Origin: Auxenochlorella pyrenoidosa
Lineage: Eukaryota; Chlorophyta; Trebouxiophyceae; Chlorellales; Chlorellaceae
NCBI GenBank assembly: GCA_001430745.1
Contig: KQ481946.1
Span: 1,188,727-1,205,267, forward strand
Length of the DNA stretch: 16,541 nucleotides
Direction: 5' to 3'
Part shown: positions 1 through 8,616 of the stretch, piece after piece
Layout of the letters: every line of letters starts with the position of its first letter
Position numbering within the stretch: position 1 is the first letter of the stretch
Position numbers and translations under genes: made by a program
Notes under the pieces: model-generated
Seen by the model: the letters and a program-made list of their open reading frames with translations, nothing else
What the model was told of the DNA's origin: nothing
Databases searched by the model: none

Positions 1-215
1 GCGGCTTTGGCGGTGGCGGCGCCGCAGGCGCGCATGCCACCGCCGGTGGCGGCGGCGGCGGCTTTGCCAGCGCATTTGGCGGGGCCAGGGATGCCGACCC
101 CACAGGGTTTGGCCCGGCGCCGGCAGAGGCCACCTTTGCCTCTGATCCCACTGGCACGGGCTTTGGCCCCGGCCCCTCCGACGCCGGCGGATTTGGCAGC
201 GCCTCGGGCTTCTGA
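1..215 (+). CDS. C-terminal end of an unidentified Gly/Phe-rich protein (partial)
   Basis: Reading from base 3 gives 70 codons ending in TGA at 213-215, with the 5' part outside the window. The peptide is low-complexity: runs of Gly, short G-F-G and F-G-P units, and two spaced D-P-T-G-x-G-F-G-P-like repeats (DPTGFGP, then DPTGTGFGP), ending in GFGSASGF. Such tails occur in endocytic adaptor proteins, nucleoporins and RNA-binding proteins, so no function can be assigned. The reading frame was chosen because it alone gives a compositionally coherent repeat pattern; the other + frame gives an Ala/Pro-rich peptide without repeats. No intron signal is visible in the fragment. It converges with the BTB gene on the other strand, 289 bp away. 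I am fairly sure it is coding and not sure what it is. Confidence 0.55.
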   Translation, partial: GFGGGGAAGAHATAGGGGGGFASAFGGARDADPTGFGPAPAEATFASDPTGTGFGPGPSDAGGFGSASGF

Positions 216-342
216 GCTGGGCTCCTGACCATGCAAGCTGCATAAGGGCCTGGCTGCACCCGGGCAGATAACGAGGCCTGCGCTGCCTGCGCATGCTCTT
301 GTGGCTGCTTGTCAAGTGTGGAAGCAGCAGCCGCTGAGCAAT

Positions 343-360
343 CTGCTGCTGCTGCTGCTG
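343..360. repeat. (CTG)6 trinucleotide run
   Basis: Six perfect CTG units sit in the 3' flank of the left-edge gene. It is a short simple repeat, probably in untranslated sequence. Confidence 0.85.
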
Positions 361-406
361 CCGCCTGCTGGCTGTCAGCAGCTGCCTGTGGCATGGGAGC
401 CAGCGG

Positions 407-411
407 TGTAA
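407..411 (+). terminator. Possible TGTAA polyadenylation signal
   Basis: TGTAA is the usual poly(A) signal of many chlorophyte green algae. This copy lies 192 nt after the stop codon of the left-edge gene, and two other genes in the window have one at a similar distance. A five-base match can occur by chance. Confidence 0.35.
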
Positions 412-504
412 CACTCACAAGTCTAGGACATGCTTGTGGCCAATCAAAGCGAGATGAGAGGAAAAGGCAGGTCTGTATCAGTGCTCAAGAGGGAGAACCC
501 AAGT

Positions 505-2415
505 TCAGCTGCCAGGCGGGCCTGCCGCACTGCGGCACAGGTCCCCCATTGCCCGCCATCCCGCAATCTCCTGCCCCCCCGGCAGGCTGGCCCGCGCGTC
601 ACTCTGGCGCAGCATGGGCACCCGCAGCGTCGCCAGGTGGCTCCTGCCCCAGACCATCTGGGGCTGAGCCAGCGGGGCGTGCTCAGCAGGGCTGGCGGCA
701 GCAGGGCCTGCCTGCAAGTGCGCACCAGCGCTGCCTCCTGCTCCACCAGCCGGCAGCGCCGCCCAGGGAGCAGCGCCAGCGGTGCTGCCGCTGCCCGCTG
801 GCGCTGCTGCGGGGCCGCCGTAGAGCAGGGATGCTGCCGGGGTGCAGGGCACTCGGGCGCGCAGCTCGTAGCTGCTCTGGGTGCAGCGCCGCAGCCCGGC
901 TGCCAGCCCGTCCAGCAGCAGCAGCAGGTGGTCCTTGCTGCAGGACCATGGAATGGGGGTGGGGATGGGGGGGTGGGATTGGGGGTTTGGGGGAGGCGGA
1001 AGGAAGGGGGCTGGGCGCCCACAACCTGTGCCCGGCAGGAGCAGGGCAGGGTTGCACGTTGTTGCAGGTGCAGGGGTCACAGCCGGGCTGCAGTTGAGGG
1101 CACCAGAGGGCCAGCATTGCAACACCCTCTTGGTTCTGAGCCACGCCAATAATTATCGCAATCAGTTGGTGTTCATTATCTATGCCGCCCCGCCACAGTA
1201 CTGTACTAGTGTAAGGCAGCGCCCACCTCAGCAGGTCCCAGTGCAGGCTCTCGAGCGGCGGCTCGTCTGCGCGGTGGCTGGAGCCCGGCGCCGCCAGCAT
1301 GTGCAGTAGGCACTCCAGGCAGTAGCCTCTCAGCGCATCCAAGCTGTGCCTGCCGGGAACGGATCCATACAGTTCGACAGAGAGTGCTCTTCGTGGAAAG
1401 AGGAAGACACTGGCGTCAGCGGGCAGGGCAGGCTGTGGCCTGGCAGGGCGGGCCGCCAGGTCAGCACGAGTCAAGCAGGCACAGGCCTGCCTTCTGCAGC
1501 AAATTGTACTTCCCAAGCAGCACCAGCCCTCCCTTCCAGCGACGCCAGTCTTGCCCAGCCCCACCTCTCTGCCACTTCCAGCCAGCCTGGGAAGTCCCAC
1601 CCAACAAGGGCGCCCATTGCGGCGCTGCGGCGGCACAGCGGCGAGCTCAGCGCATCCAGCAGGGCGCCAAAGCTGCAGGGAGGTGGGCTCTGGGTTGCCG
1701 GCGGGGTTGCAAGAAGCAGCTAGACGTGCACTGCTATGCACGCACCTGTCAGCTGCATGCTCCCAAGCTGCTGCCAGCGGCGCCCTGTGGGCATCATGGG
1801 GAGGAGCGAATGCTCCTGCGCATCGTAGGTACACACGCACACCTGATTAGTCCAGACCAGCCCTGCTCACCCGCAAAACGCGGCCAGGTCAGCGAGGGCG
1901 CCGTAAGCTGCGGCGCCCCTCAGAGAGGCCGCCACCTCCTGCAGGCTGTGTGGGTGGTACACCGCCCGCAACAGATGCAGGACTGTATCCCTGCTGTGCG
2001 CCTGCACAGGCACGCGCAGTGGTGCGGCCGGGCTGGGCCGCCCGTGCAGTGCCAGAGCCGCCCCAGGCGCTCCTGCCTGCGGCTGGCTGCCAGCCGGGCT
2101 GCAGGCTTCGCTGTCCTGCTGCTCCGAGCAGCTGTAAGAAGCTTCCAGGATGTCGGCAAAGAGGGAGCAGCAGCGCGCAAGCAGCTGCGAGTGGGCCGGC
2201 AGGGTGGCGCCGCCCGCCGCCAGGAACAGCACGTCTGCCTGCCGCACAAATGGCTCCGGGGCGCCGCTCAGGTAGGCTGGCTGAGCTGGTGCTGAAGGTG
2301 TTGCAGGGGCGGCTGGGGTGCCTGGGGTTTCCGGAGAGACTGGGCCGGCTGCCAAAGCGGCCTGCCGGCCGGCTTTAGGCGTGCTTAAAGCCTCCACTTG
2401 CGCATGATCTGCCAT
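505..2415 (-). CDS. BTB/POZ-domain protein, four exons, about 448 aa
   Basis: Exons proposed on the minus strand: 2415-1871, 1672-1510, 1432-1227 and 937-505. Phases agree throughout (1347 nt, 449 codons with stop). Donors are GTGAGC, GTACAA and GTGGGC; acceptors are CTGCAG, CCACAG and CTGCAG. ATG at 2415 opens an Ala/Pro-rich leader of about 55 residues. A BTB core follows: ADVLFLAAGG, then LPAHSQLLARCCSLFADIL, the pattern in which the domain buries its dimer helices. A 35-residue Ser/Gly/Pro insert and helices around HLLRAVYHP complete it. Exon 2 reads as helical BACK-like sequence (GWLEVAERWGWARL), and exon 4 begins KDHLLLLLDGL. BTB proteins commonly dimerise and act as CUL3 ubiquitin-ligase adaptors, but no substrate-binding domain such as Kelch, MATH or NPH3 is recognisable. 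The second join, exon 2 to 3, is the least certain. Exon 1 as BTB is solid. Confidence 0.62.
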
Positions 2416-3147
2416 GACTGGCGAGGGCACCTGCTGCCGGGCAACAGAAGGCTTCAATGGAGCTCTTGAGATCAGCAGCGGCGCATGCCCAGCTGCGCCT
2501 GCTCATCTCCTCTACCGAAAACAAGAGTTTTTTATTCCTCGTTCGTTTCTCATTGCCTGAGGCCCTGCTGAGCTTTGCATAGAACATTAGTGATGGTGGA
2601 TGCCTTGCAGTCGGCCATGTTGACGACTCATGCTCGACTGCAGCCATCATGCGGCCTGGGCTGGGTCAGAATTTATCGTTGGCAGGAGACGCCAGCCTGC
2701 CAAGCACAATTCCAGAGGCACCCTAAATGCACACCAGTGATGTCGTGCAGTGCGAGACCTGGCAACCAGCAGCTGCCTGCCTGTCAGAAGACCCAGGGTA
2801 TCCCAGAGCGTTAACACATCATGCAAAAAACATTAAGCATAGTGCGAGGTTCGAGACACGGGAGGGGGCCGAAGCAGGACATCAACGCTGCCTCCTGGGC
2901 AGGCGGCAGGGACCTAGTGACTACAGTTCGGAGCAACGCAGAGGGCGCGTCAGACGCGCAGGATCCTGATGAAGCAGACATGCGTCACGATGGGAGGGTT
3001 GCTTCAAAACTGGGCCGGTTCGGGGGGCGGCGCCGCGGCGGCGCATCGTGCGCGGCATGCACGCCGCGCGCGCCGCCCCCGGCTCTTGAGTTTGTCCAAA
3101 GGGGCGCCGGCCGTGCGCCGCATTCGTTACGCGCGCGGCGCGGGCGC
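2416..3147. other. Tandem intergenic region: 3' flank of CHRD gene 1 and 5' flank of the BTB gene
   Basis: Both flanking genes lie on the minus strand, so this should hold the 3' UTR of the two-domain CHRD gene (right side) and the promoter and 5' UTR of the BTB gene (left side). An AT-richer patch at about 2515-2560 lies roughly 100-150 bp upstream of the BTB start. A very GC-rich, palindrome-prone patch lies at about 3020-3145 just after the CHRD stop. ORFs across it have no recognisable domain. No TGTAA was found on the minus strand here. Confidence 0.5.
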
Positions 3148-6100
3148 TCACAGCAGCAGCGCGGCCACGGCGGCGGCCAGGGCGGCCACGGAGAAGCCGA
3201 TGCGGGAGGCGCCGCCGGTGGGAGCCATCATGGGGGTGGGGGCGTACTCGCCGCCCATCTCGGGGGCCATGGTGGGCTCCATGCCGCCCATGTCACCGCC
3301 CATGTCGCCGCCCATGTCATCAGCCATCATCAGCTGGCCGCGGATGGCGCCGCCGGGGTACTCCACGGTGTGGACATTCAGGCTGCACGGGTGGGTGGGC
3401 AGGGGCGGTTGGTGGGACTGTTCGTGGCGCCGTCACCGGCATGAGCATGCTACGGTGCGGTGTGTCGACAGGCGCAGGCAGCAGCTGACACCAGCACGGC
3501 AGCCCGGGTGTGCAGGGCAGCGACAAGGCCTGTTTGGACCAGAAAGGAGCAGCTGGGCATGCTTGAAGGGCAGGGGAGAGGGGTGGAGGTGATGTTGGTG
3601 GTGTATGTGGGGTGGGTGGGTAGTGGGGTTCAGCACTGTTCCTTGTCAGCACACTCACTAGAAGGAGGCGGCGGGGTCCATCATCAGCATGTCGTTGAAC
3701 TGGGTGGCGTTCAGGCCCAGCAGGTCGTCGGCGGTGAGGAAGCCGCTGCAGGGGGAGGGAGAGGGCAACGGTTGTGGTTTGTGAGTGTGCAGCCACTGGC
3801 GTGACTGCCCTCGCAATGCGCTGCGTGCAGGTGTGTGGTGTGGTTGCGTCGGGGACCAGCAGGTGTAAGCAATGGGCATGCCCAGGCGGGCTGGCGAGTC
3901 GGGCTCACCTGTAAGTCATGGAGCCGCTCTCAGGGGGGTCCAGCACGGGGGGGCCAGCAGCCTGCGGGCAGGGGCGTGCGAGGCATGAGGAAACCAATTG
4001 GGGATTTGGGAATGCCGCCCACGCCTGGAAGAAGGCTTGGGGACGTGGAGCATAACAGCAGTCCACATGAAGGCGGGAGCATACCAGTGGTCCACAGCAT
4101 GCGACCATGCAGCAGCAGGTGTGCAGCACAACTCACGGTGACCATGCCGCCCACGGGCACGATGACTGCGACGACGTCGCCAGCAGACTTGGCGTCGCCG
4201 GCGTGGATGTGGGCCATGGTCATGTTGGAGATGTCTGCAGGGGGTCAGGGTCCACAAGGGGCCGGTGGGCTGGCCGGGCGCAGGGTGGGGCACAAGCAGG
4301 GGCAGCGCTGCTGCCTGCGCGCCACGCGGGCACATCGCATGCACAAGCTGTCCAAGTGGGCCCTGGCCACATCAGCGCATGGCCGCCGGATTTCAGGAAG
4401 AAAATGCAAAATTAACGCAAAAAATTAAATGCAAATTACATTGTTTTTTCAAAATAACTCTAAATTTTTGTTCCACTTGAATGCTCACCAACCACCCGCC
4501 CAGCACTCACCCATCACCTCCAGGGTGTAGCCCCACATGTCCTCGCCCTCGACCATGGTCAGGGTGAACTTGGCCATGGCGCCGCCGACCTCGGCCTCGG
4601 TCAGGGGGGTGGGCACCTGGTTCTCGGGGGTCAGGTCGGCCATCCAGGCAGACGCTGCGGCAGGGGGCCAGGGGGAAAGGAGGCTGTGGTGAGAGCCAGT
4701 GAGGGCAGTGGTGCAGGGCAGCCAGACGAGTGCAAGCCGCAAGCGTGCCTGCCAAGCAACGCCGCAGTTGGGGCGCTGGGGCGCAGTTGGGGCGCTGGGG
4801 CGCAAGTCCCGCCCCCCCCCCTGCTGCGCCCTGCAGCGTTTGGGCCCACCCTGGCGCCTCACCCTTCATGACCTGGCCGCGGATGGCGCCGCCGGGGTAC
4901 TCAGTGGTGTGCAGCTGCAGGCAAGGTCGGGAGGGCAGCACGGCGCTCAGCAAGCTGCCTGCTCAAGGCTTCGGGCCCCGCCTTAGCGGGCGCAGCCTGC
5001 CACGCAGGGAGTGCAGACATCAGCATGCGGGGAGGCCACGCAGGGGTGCAGACACCAGCGTGGCAGGAGGCCATGCATGGGTGCAGACACCAGCGTGGGC
5101 GGACTAGGTGAATTTTCTACTTTCTCGCAGCGCTCACGTTCACGTACACGCCGCCCATGTCGGCCAGGGCCAGGAGCTTCTTCAGGGTGAGGCCAGACAC
5201 GTCCTTGGCGGTGAAAGAGGAGCTGCATGGGGGGGACAAGGGGACAAGGGGCTGGGTGATGGGTTGATTTTGCGTATGGCACGGCAAAGGGAGCAGAGGG
5301 GCCAAAAGACCAGCAAGGGTGCCCTCAGGCGTGCCCTCAGGCTTGATCTTGACAAGCCAGCAGAAGGGCGGCTGGTCTTGGGCCCTGGGCGGCGCCACGC
5401 CGGTCAGAACGGCACGCCACGGCCACAGGGGTCGATGCCTGCACACCATGACACGCGTGTGCTGCCCTCACCTGACAGAGTAGTCACCGCTGGCGGGGGG
5501 GTCCAGCATGGGCAGGCCGCCGTCCTTCTGCTGGGGGTGGACCGGCAGGCACAGGGGGGGCAAGCGGTCAGGCCGGGACAGCACGCACCGCTGCCTGCCC
5601 GCATGGCTGAATCAACGCCGGGCGGCACAACCAGTGGTGTATGTTTGTTTGGTCCATGCGCAGGTGAGCGGGGACGGCTGCAGATGACGGGCTGCCACAC
5701 CCAGAGCATCCAGTGGTGTGGCTATTGGCGAGTGCCCACTCACGCCGGGCATCTCGCCCACGGGGACAAGGAACACGGCGACATCGCCGTTCTCAGAGGC
5801 GTTGCCAATGTGGATGTGGGCCATGGTCAGGTTGGAGATGCCTGGAAACAGGGGGGCGCACGGCAGGGGGCGGGCGCAGTTGGCAAGCGCATTCGGGCGT
5901 GTGTGCTCACAGCAATGCCAGGCCGCGCGCCGGCCAGCCAAGCGTCGATGGCTGGGCAAGACGCCCACCGTGCAGGCTGGGCCTCAGCGGCCGACCGAGG
6001 TCTGGCGGTGTGCTCACCCTTGACGGACAGGCTCCAGTCAATGGTGCCGGCGGCGCCCTCCATCATAGTGAACACGCCAGACGCGCCCTCCAGCATCATC

Positions 6101-6759
6101 AGTGTGTCCTCATCCGGGGTGGGCACCTGGAGGGGGGGGGAGGAGAGGCGAGGCGCCAGGTTGGGGCACACCACGTGCGGATAGGGTGGTAGGAACGATG
6201 AGGAGGCAGCAAGAAGGCTGGTGCCCAGAAGAGGGGCTCAAACCCAAGAGAGAGAGGGTCTGGGGTGGGGAAAGGGGAGACAGCCATGGCATGCTGACAA
6301 GGCATAATTCAAACTGCCGCGAGGGCGGGAACCAGCGGCAGCAGGGGCTTTGGGTTTCTGGGAGGCACAGATCCCCCGGAGGCCTGGCCGCAGGGAACAG
6401 CTGGCAGGGACCCTGGCAGCTGAGGCAGCTGGCCCAGCAAGGGTGGGCGTCGGCGGCAGCAAACGTGAGGCAGCTGCGCGGCCCCACCGGCAGCTACCGA
6501 GGGCAACGTCTGCAGCAAACCCACGCCCTGGCGTGTTGGTCGCGACGACCCAACACTAGGAATCACCGCATTTAGAGGCAGAGCGGGGCACCCTCGAGCA
6601 TGAGCAGTGTATAGCTCGAAACCCAGATGCTGCGATCCTCACGGTGTTGGAGGCCATCAGGTTCGCCTGCCAGTGGGCAGCGGCGCCGCCGATGTAGAGG
6701 GTGGCGAGCAGCGCCACCAGACAGGCCGGGCGGCCCAGAACATTCAAACCGCGAGCCAT
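3148..6759 (-). CDS. Two-domain CHRD protein, secreted and probably GPI-anchored (377 aa, 11 exons)
   Basis: Exons, minus strand: 6759-6643, 6126-6018, 5841-5744, 5527-5472, 5222-5138, 4914-4863, 4654-4511, 4234-4137, 3961-3909, 3745-3659, 3382-3148 (1134 nt). Every donor is GTGAG-type and every phase fits. Residues 1 to about 28 are a signal peptide (hydrophobic ACLVALLATLYIGGAAA). CHRD repeat 1 spans about 28-172 and repeat 2 about 173-317. Each has the family marks: a VPTP start, TMAHIHIG or TMAHIHAG, then HTTEYPGGAIRGQ or HTVEYPGGAIRGQ. Residues 318-354 are a Met/Asp/Gly-rich segment with ten Met, including DMGG repeats. The last 20 residues are a hydrophobic tail after small residues, as in GPI-anchor signals. 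CHRD domains were defined in chordin and occur in many microbial extracellular proteins; the biochemical role here is unknown. The protein is probably cell-surface. It is divergent from its three-domain paralogue at 8617. Confidence 0.9.
3283..3318 (-). repeat. 3 x 12-bp in-frame coding repeat (DMGG units)
   Basis: Three tandem 12-bp units, differing by one base, encode the repeated Asp-Met-Gly-Gly motif in the last exon of CHRD gene 1. The period is a multiple of three, so copy number can vary without a frameshift. Confidence 0.85.
4391..4483. other. AT-rich island inside an intron of CHRD gene 1
   Basis: About 90 bp are strongly AT-rich, with runs of A and T on both strands, in otherwise GC-rich sequence. 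It lies wholly inside the intron 4510-4235, beginning about 27 nt after the donor. Its composition differs from every other intron here. No coding potential is visible. Confidence 0.7.
4764..4801. repeat. 2 x 19-bp tandem repeat in an intron
   Basis: A 19-bp unit beginning GCAGTTGGGGCG is repeated at 4764 and 4783, with a partial third start at 4802. It lies in the intron 4862-4655 of CHRD gene 1 and is G-rich on the + strand. Confidence 0.75.
5011..5103. repeat. 35-bp tandem repeat, about 2.6 copies, in an intron
   Basis: Units begin at 5011, 5046 and 5081 with GTGCAGACAYCAGC and diverge slightly between copies; the third is cut short. The array lies inside the intron 5137-4915 of CHRD gene 1, between exons coding for the end of CHRD repeat 1. 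It looks like a small intronic minisatellite. Confidence 0.8.
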
Positions 6760-8616
6760 CCTGCCTTGCAAGCGGGCGCCTGGTCCACACAAACGGTTGC
6801 AGAGGCTGTGTGAGTGTGTTGGACCCGCGAGGAGGGTCTGAGAGTGGAGCACGAGGGAAGACAGCCATGATGCCTGAAGGGGGCCACAAGTGCTTTCCCG
6901 CCGCTGCTGACCTGGCGGTTTGCATGGGGCCTTCCCAACCCGGCCGCAAGGTCTCAGGATCCGTGAGTATGCTTCTACGACGGATCTCTGCTAGTTCAGG
7001 GCTTGGCACGACCGGCCGTGGCTGACTGTGAGGGTGCAGGACCCCGCGCTGTGATGGTTTCGGTGACGGCAGTGCTTATGCTTTGAAGGCGGGGCAGGCT
7101 TGTATAGGAGGCATTCCCAAAGCTGGCCAGATAGGTGTCCCGTGCCGCCACAACATCTAAACCCTGTGTGTGAGACCAAACCAAAGCCATGCACGCTTTG
7201 GAGCTGGGCTTGGCGACCGAGCCCGCCCTGCCCTCTTGCCCCTACGTGAGCAAACGATCTCACAGCAGTACAGGCAGCAGCTGCTATGGCCTGCAGTAGG
7301 CGTGCTCAGGCTGGCAGGCAGGCCTGGCAGAGCATAGCACAGAGTTAAAACAGCTCTGTGCAACCTCCAGCTCAGGCTGGGAGCAACACAGTTGCGGGCG
7401 CACTGGCGTTGCACTGCCGACGCCTAGTGCGGTACAGAGGCGGCACTGTGGCATGTGCTCAGCGGGCGTGGACAGCTTCTGCTGCAGGGGCTTGGCGGTG
7501 GAACACTGTTGCACGAATTTGCAGAGCAATATCACGAATGACTGATCGACCTGGTGGCTTCGCATGCAATCGTCAGTGCGTAAGCGCACCGCGCTGCTCA
7601 GGAGCCGCCCCTGCAAGCCACAGCTCTGGCCACCTGGCGCCGCTGCTGAGCTGCTCTAGAGCGCAATGAGCGGGGCAGGCAGCTGGCAGGTGGCTGAGGC
7701 GTGTAATGCTGGCGTGCAAAGCTATTGTGCCATGGAGCGCGCGCTCTGGTTGGCGCGCAGCGCTGGCCGACCCGCCAGGCGCCCTTGCTGTCCCGCTGCT
7801 TAGCTCAGAGTTGGCACAACTTGCTCAGCCCCTGAAAGGCAGCGCTGTCTGTGCCGGGCAGCTCCGTCTGGGCCGAACTGGGGGCGACTCACCATTGACT
7901 TAGACCTGGGGTGGGGGCCAACCCGAGGGTGGCGGCGGGAGGGGAGCACAAACAGAGATGTACTGGAAGCAGGGCCCCTGGCTGACAAGGAGGGGTCAAC
8001 TGAGGCATGCAGCACTGCGCACGAGGTCACCCCTGTTTGCCGAGAGCCTTTCCAACACCCCTGTGGCTCAGCGTGTGAGGCGCCTGGCCTGCCGACGACA
8101 GCTTCTGCTCAGCAGGCAAGCAAGCAGGCAGGGTGGGATGCCAGCAGGGGGCAGGCCCAGCGTGCGAAAGGGCGAGCTAGGGAAACCCAGCACAGTTTCC
8201 CCCCCATATGCCTGCCCATCAAAAAGAGAAGCTGTGCTTCCAGTAGAGTTTAAGGCCTCTGACACCCAGCGTGCTTGCACCAGCCATGGGGGCTTGCAGC
8301 CACTTGTCCGCTGCTGTTGCAAGCGTCCTCTGTGAGGCTGGGCCAGGGTTGCCGAAGCTGGACACCTCAGTTGCTTTGAGAACATCATTTTCACTCGCCC
8401 AGCCCTCCTCTAACCTCCTGTTTCAACCTTCCTGACTACGTGTGGAGGAGGCGGGGACTCGGGACTCGCGGCCAGCATGGCGGCGGCAATGCCCCGGTCA
8501 CGAAAGAGGGTGGACCCGACAGCATCTTTACGTCTGTGCATACCACTGCTTGTTCCTAAAGCGGTTGCTGGCGCGGGGCGGCTCAGCGGCTCTGCGGCAG
8601 CTCAAAGCTTCGCACC
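6760..8616. other. 1.86-kb region between divergent CHRD genes; no gene supported
   Basis: The two CHRD start codons face away from each other across this stretch, so it must hold both promoters and 5' UTRs, and perhaps 5'-UTR introns. The ORFs inside (for example 7284-7616 and 8068-8394 on the minus strand) have no recognisable domain, no signal peptide and no consistent codon pattern. No clear TATA box was found close to either start. A small unrecognised gene cannot be excluded. Confidence 0.5.

Larger units (their letters stand above)
216..504. other. Convergent 3' intergenic region
   Basis: This stretch lies between the stop of the left-edge gene and the stop of the BTB gene. It should hold the two 3' UTRs. 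It contains a (CTG)6 run and one TGTAA on the + strand. I see no gene in it. Confidence 0.6.

Noticed and set aside
683..1840. Minus-strand ORF of 385 codons
   Set aside because: It runs through introns of the BTB gene. Only its 1432-1227 part is in the frame of the spliced model; the rest has no domain and results from few stop codons in GC-rich DNA.
2416..2457. Upstream extension of the BTB reading frame to TTG at 2457
   Set aside because: TTG is an unlikely start in a nuclear gene; the ATG at 2415 is in frame and gives a complete BTB domain.
2846..2868. GGTTCGAGA resembling a tRNA T-loop
   Set aside because: The flanking bases do not form the T stem, and no acceptor stem, anticodon arm or D-loop could be placed.
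5108..6184. Plus-strand ORF of 358 codons
   Set aside because: It is the antisense of CHRD gene 1 exons, which have signal peptide, domain motifs and consistent splice phases.
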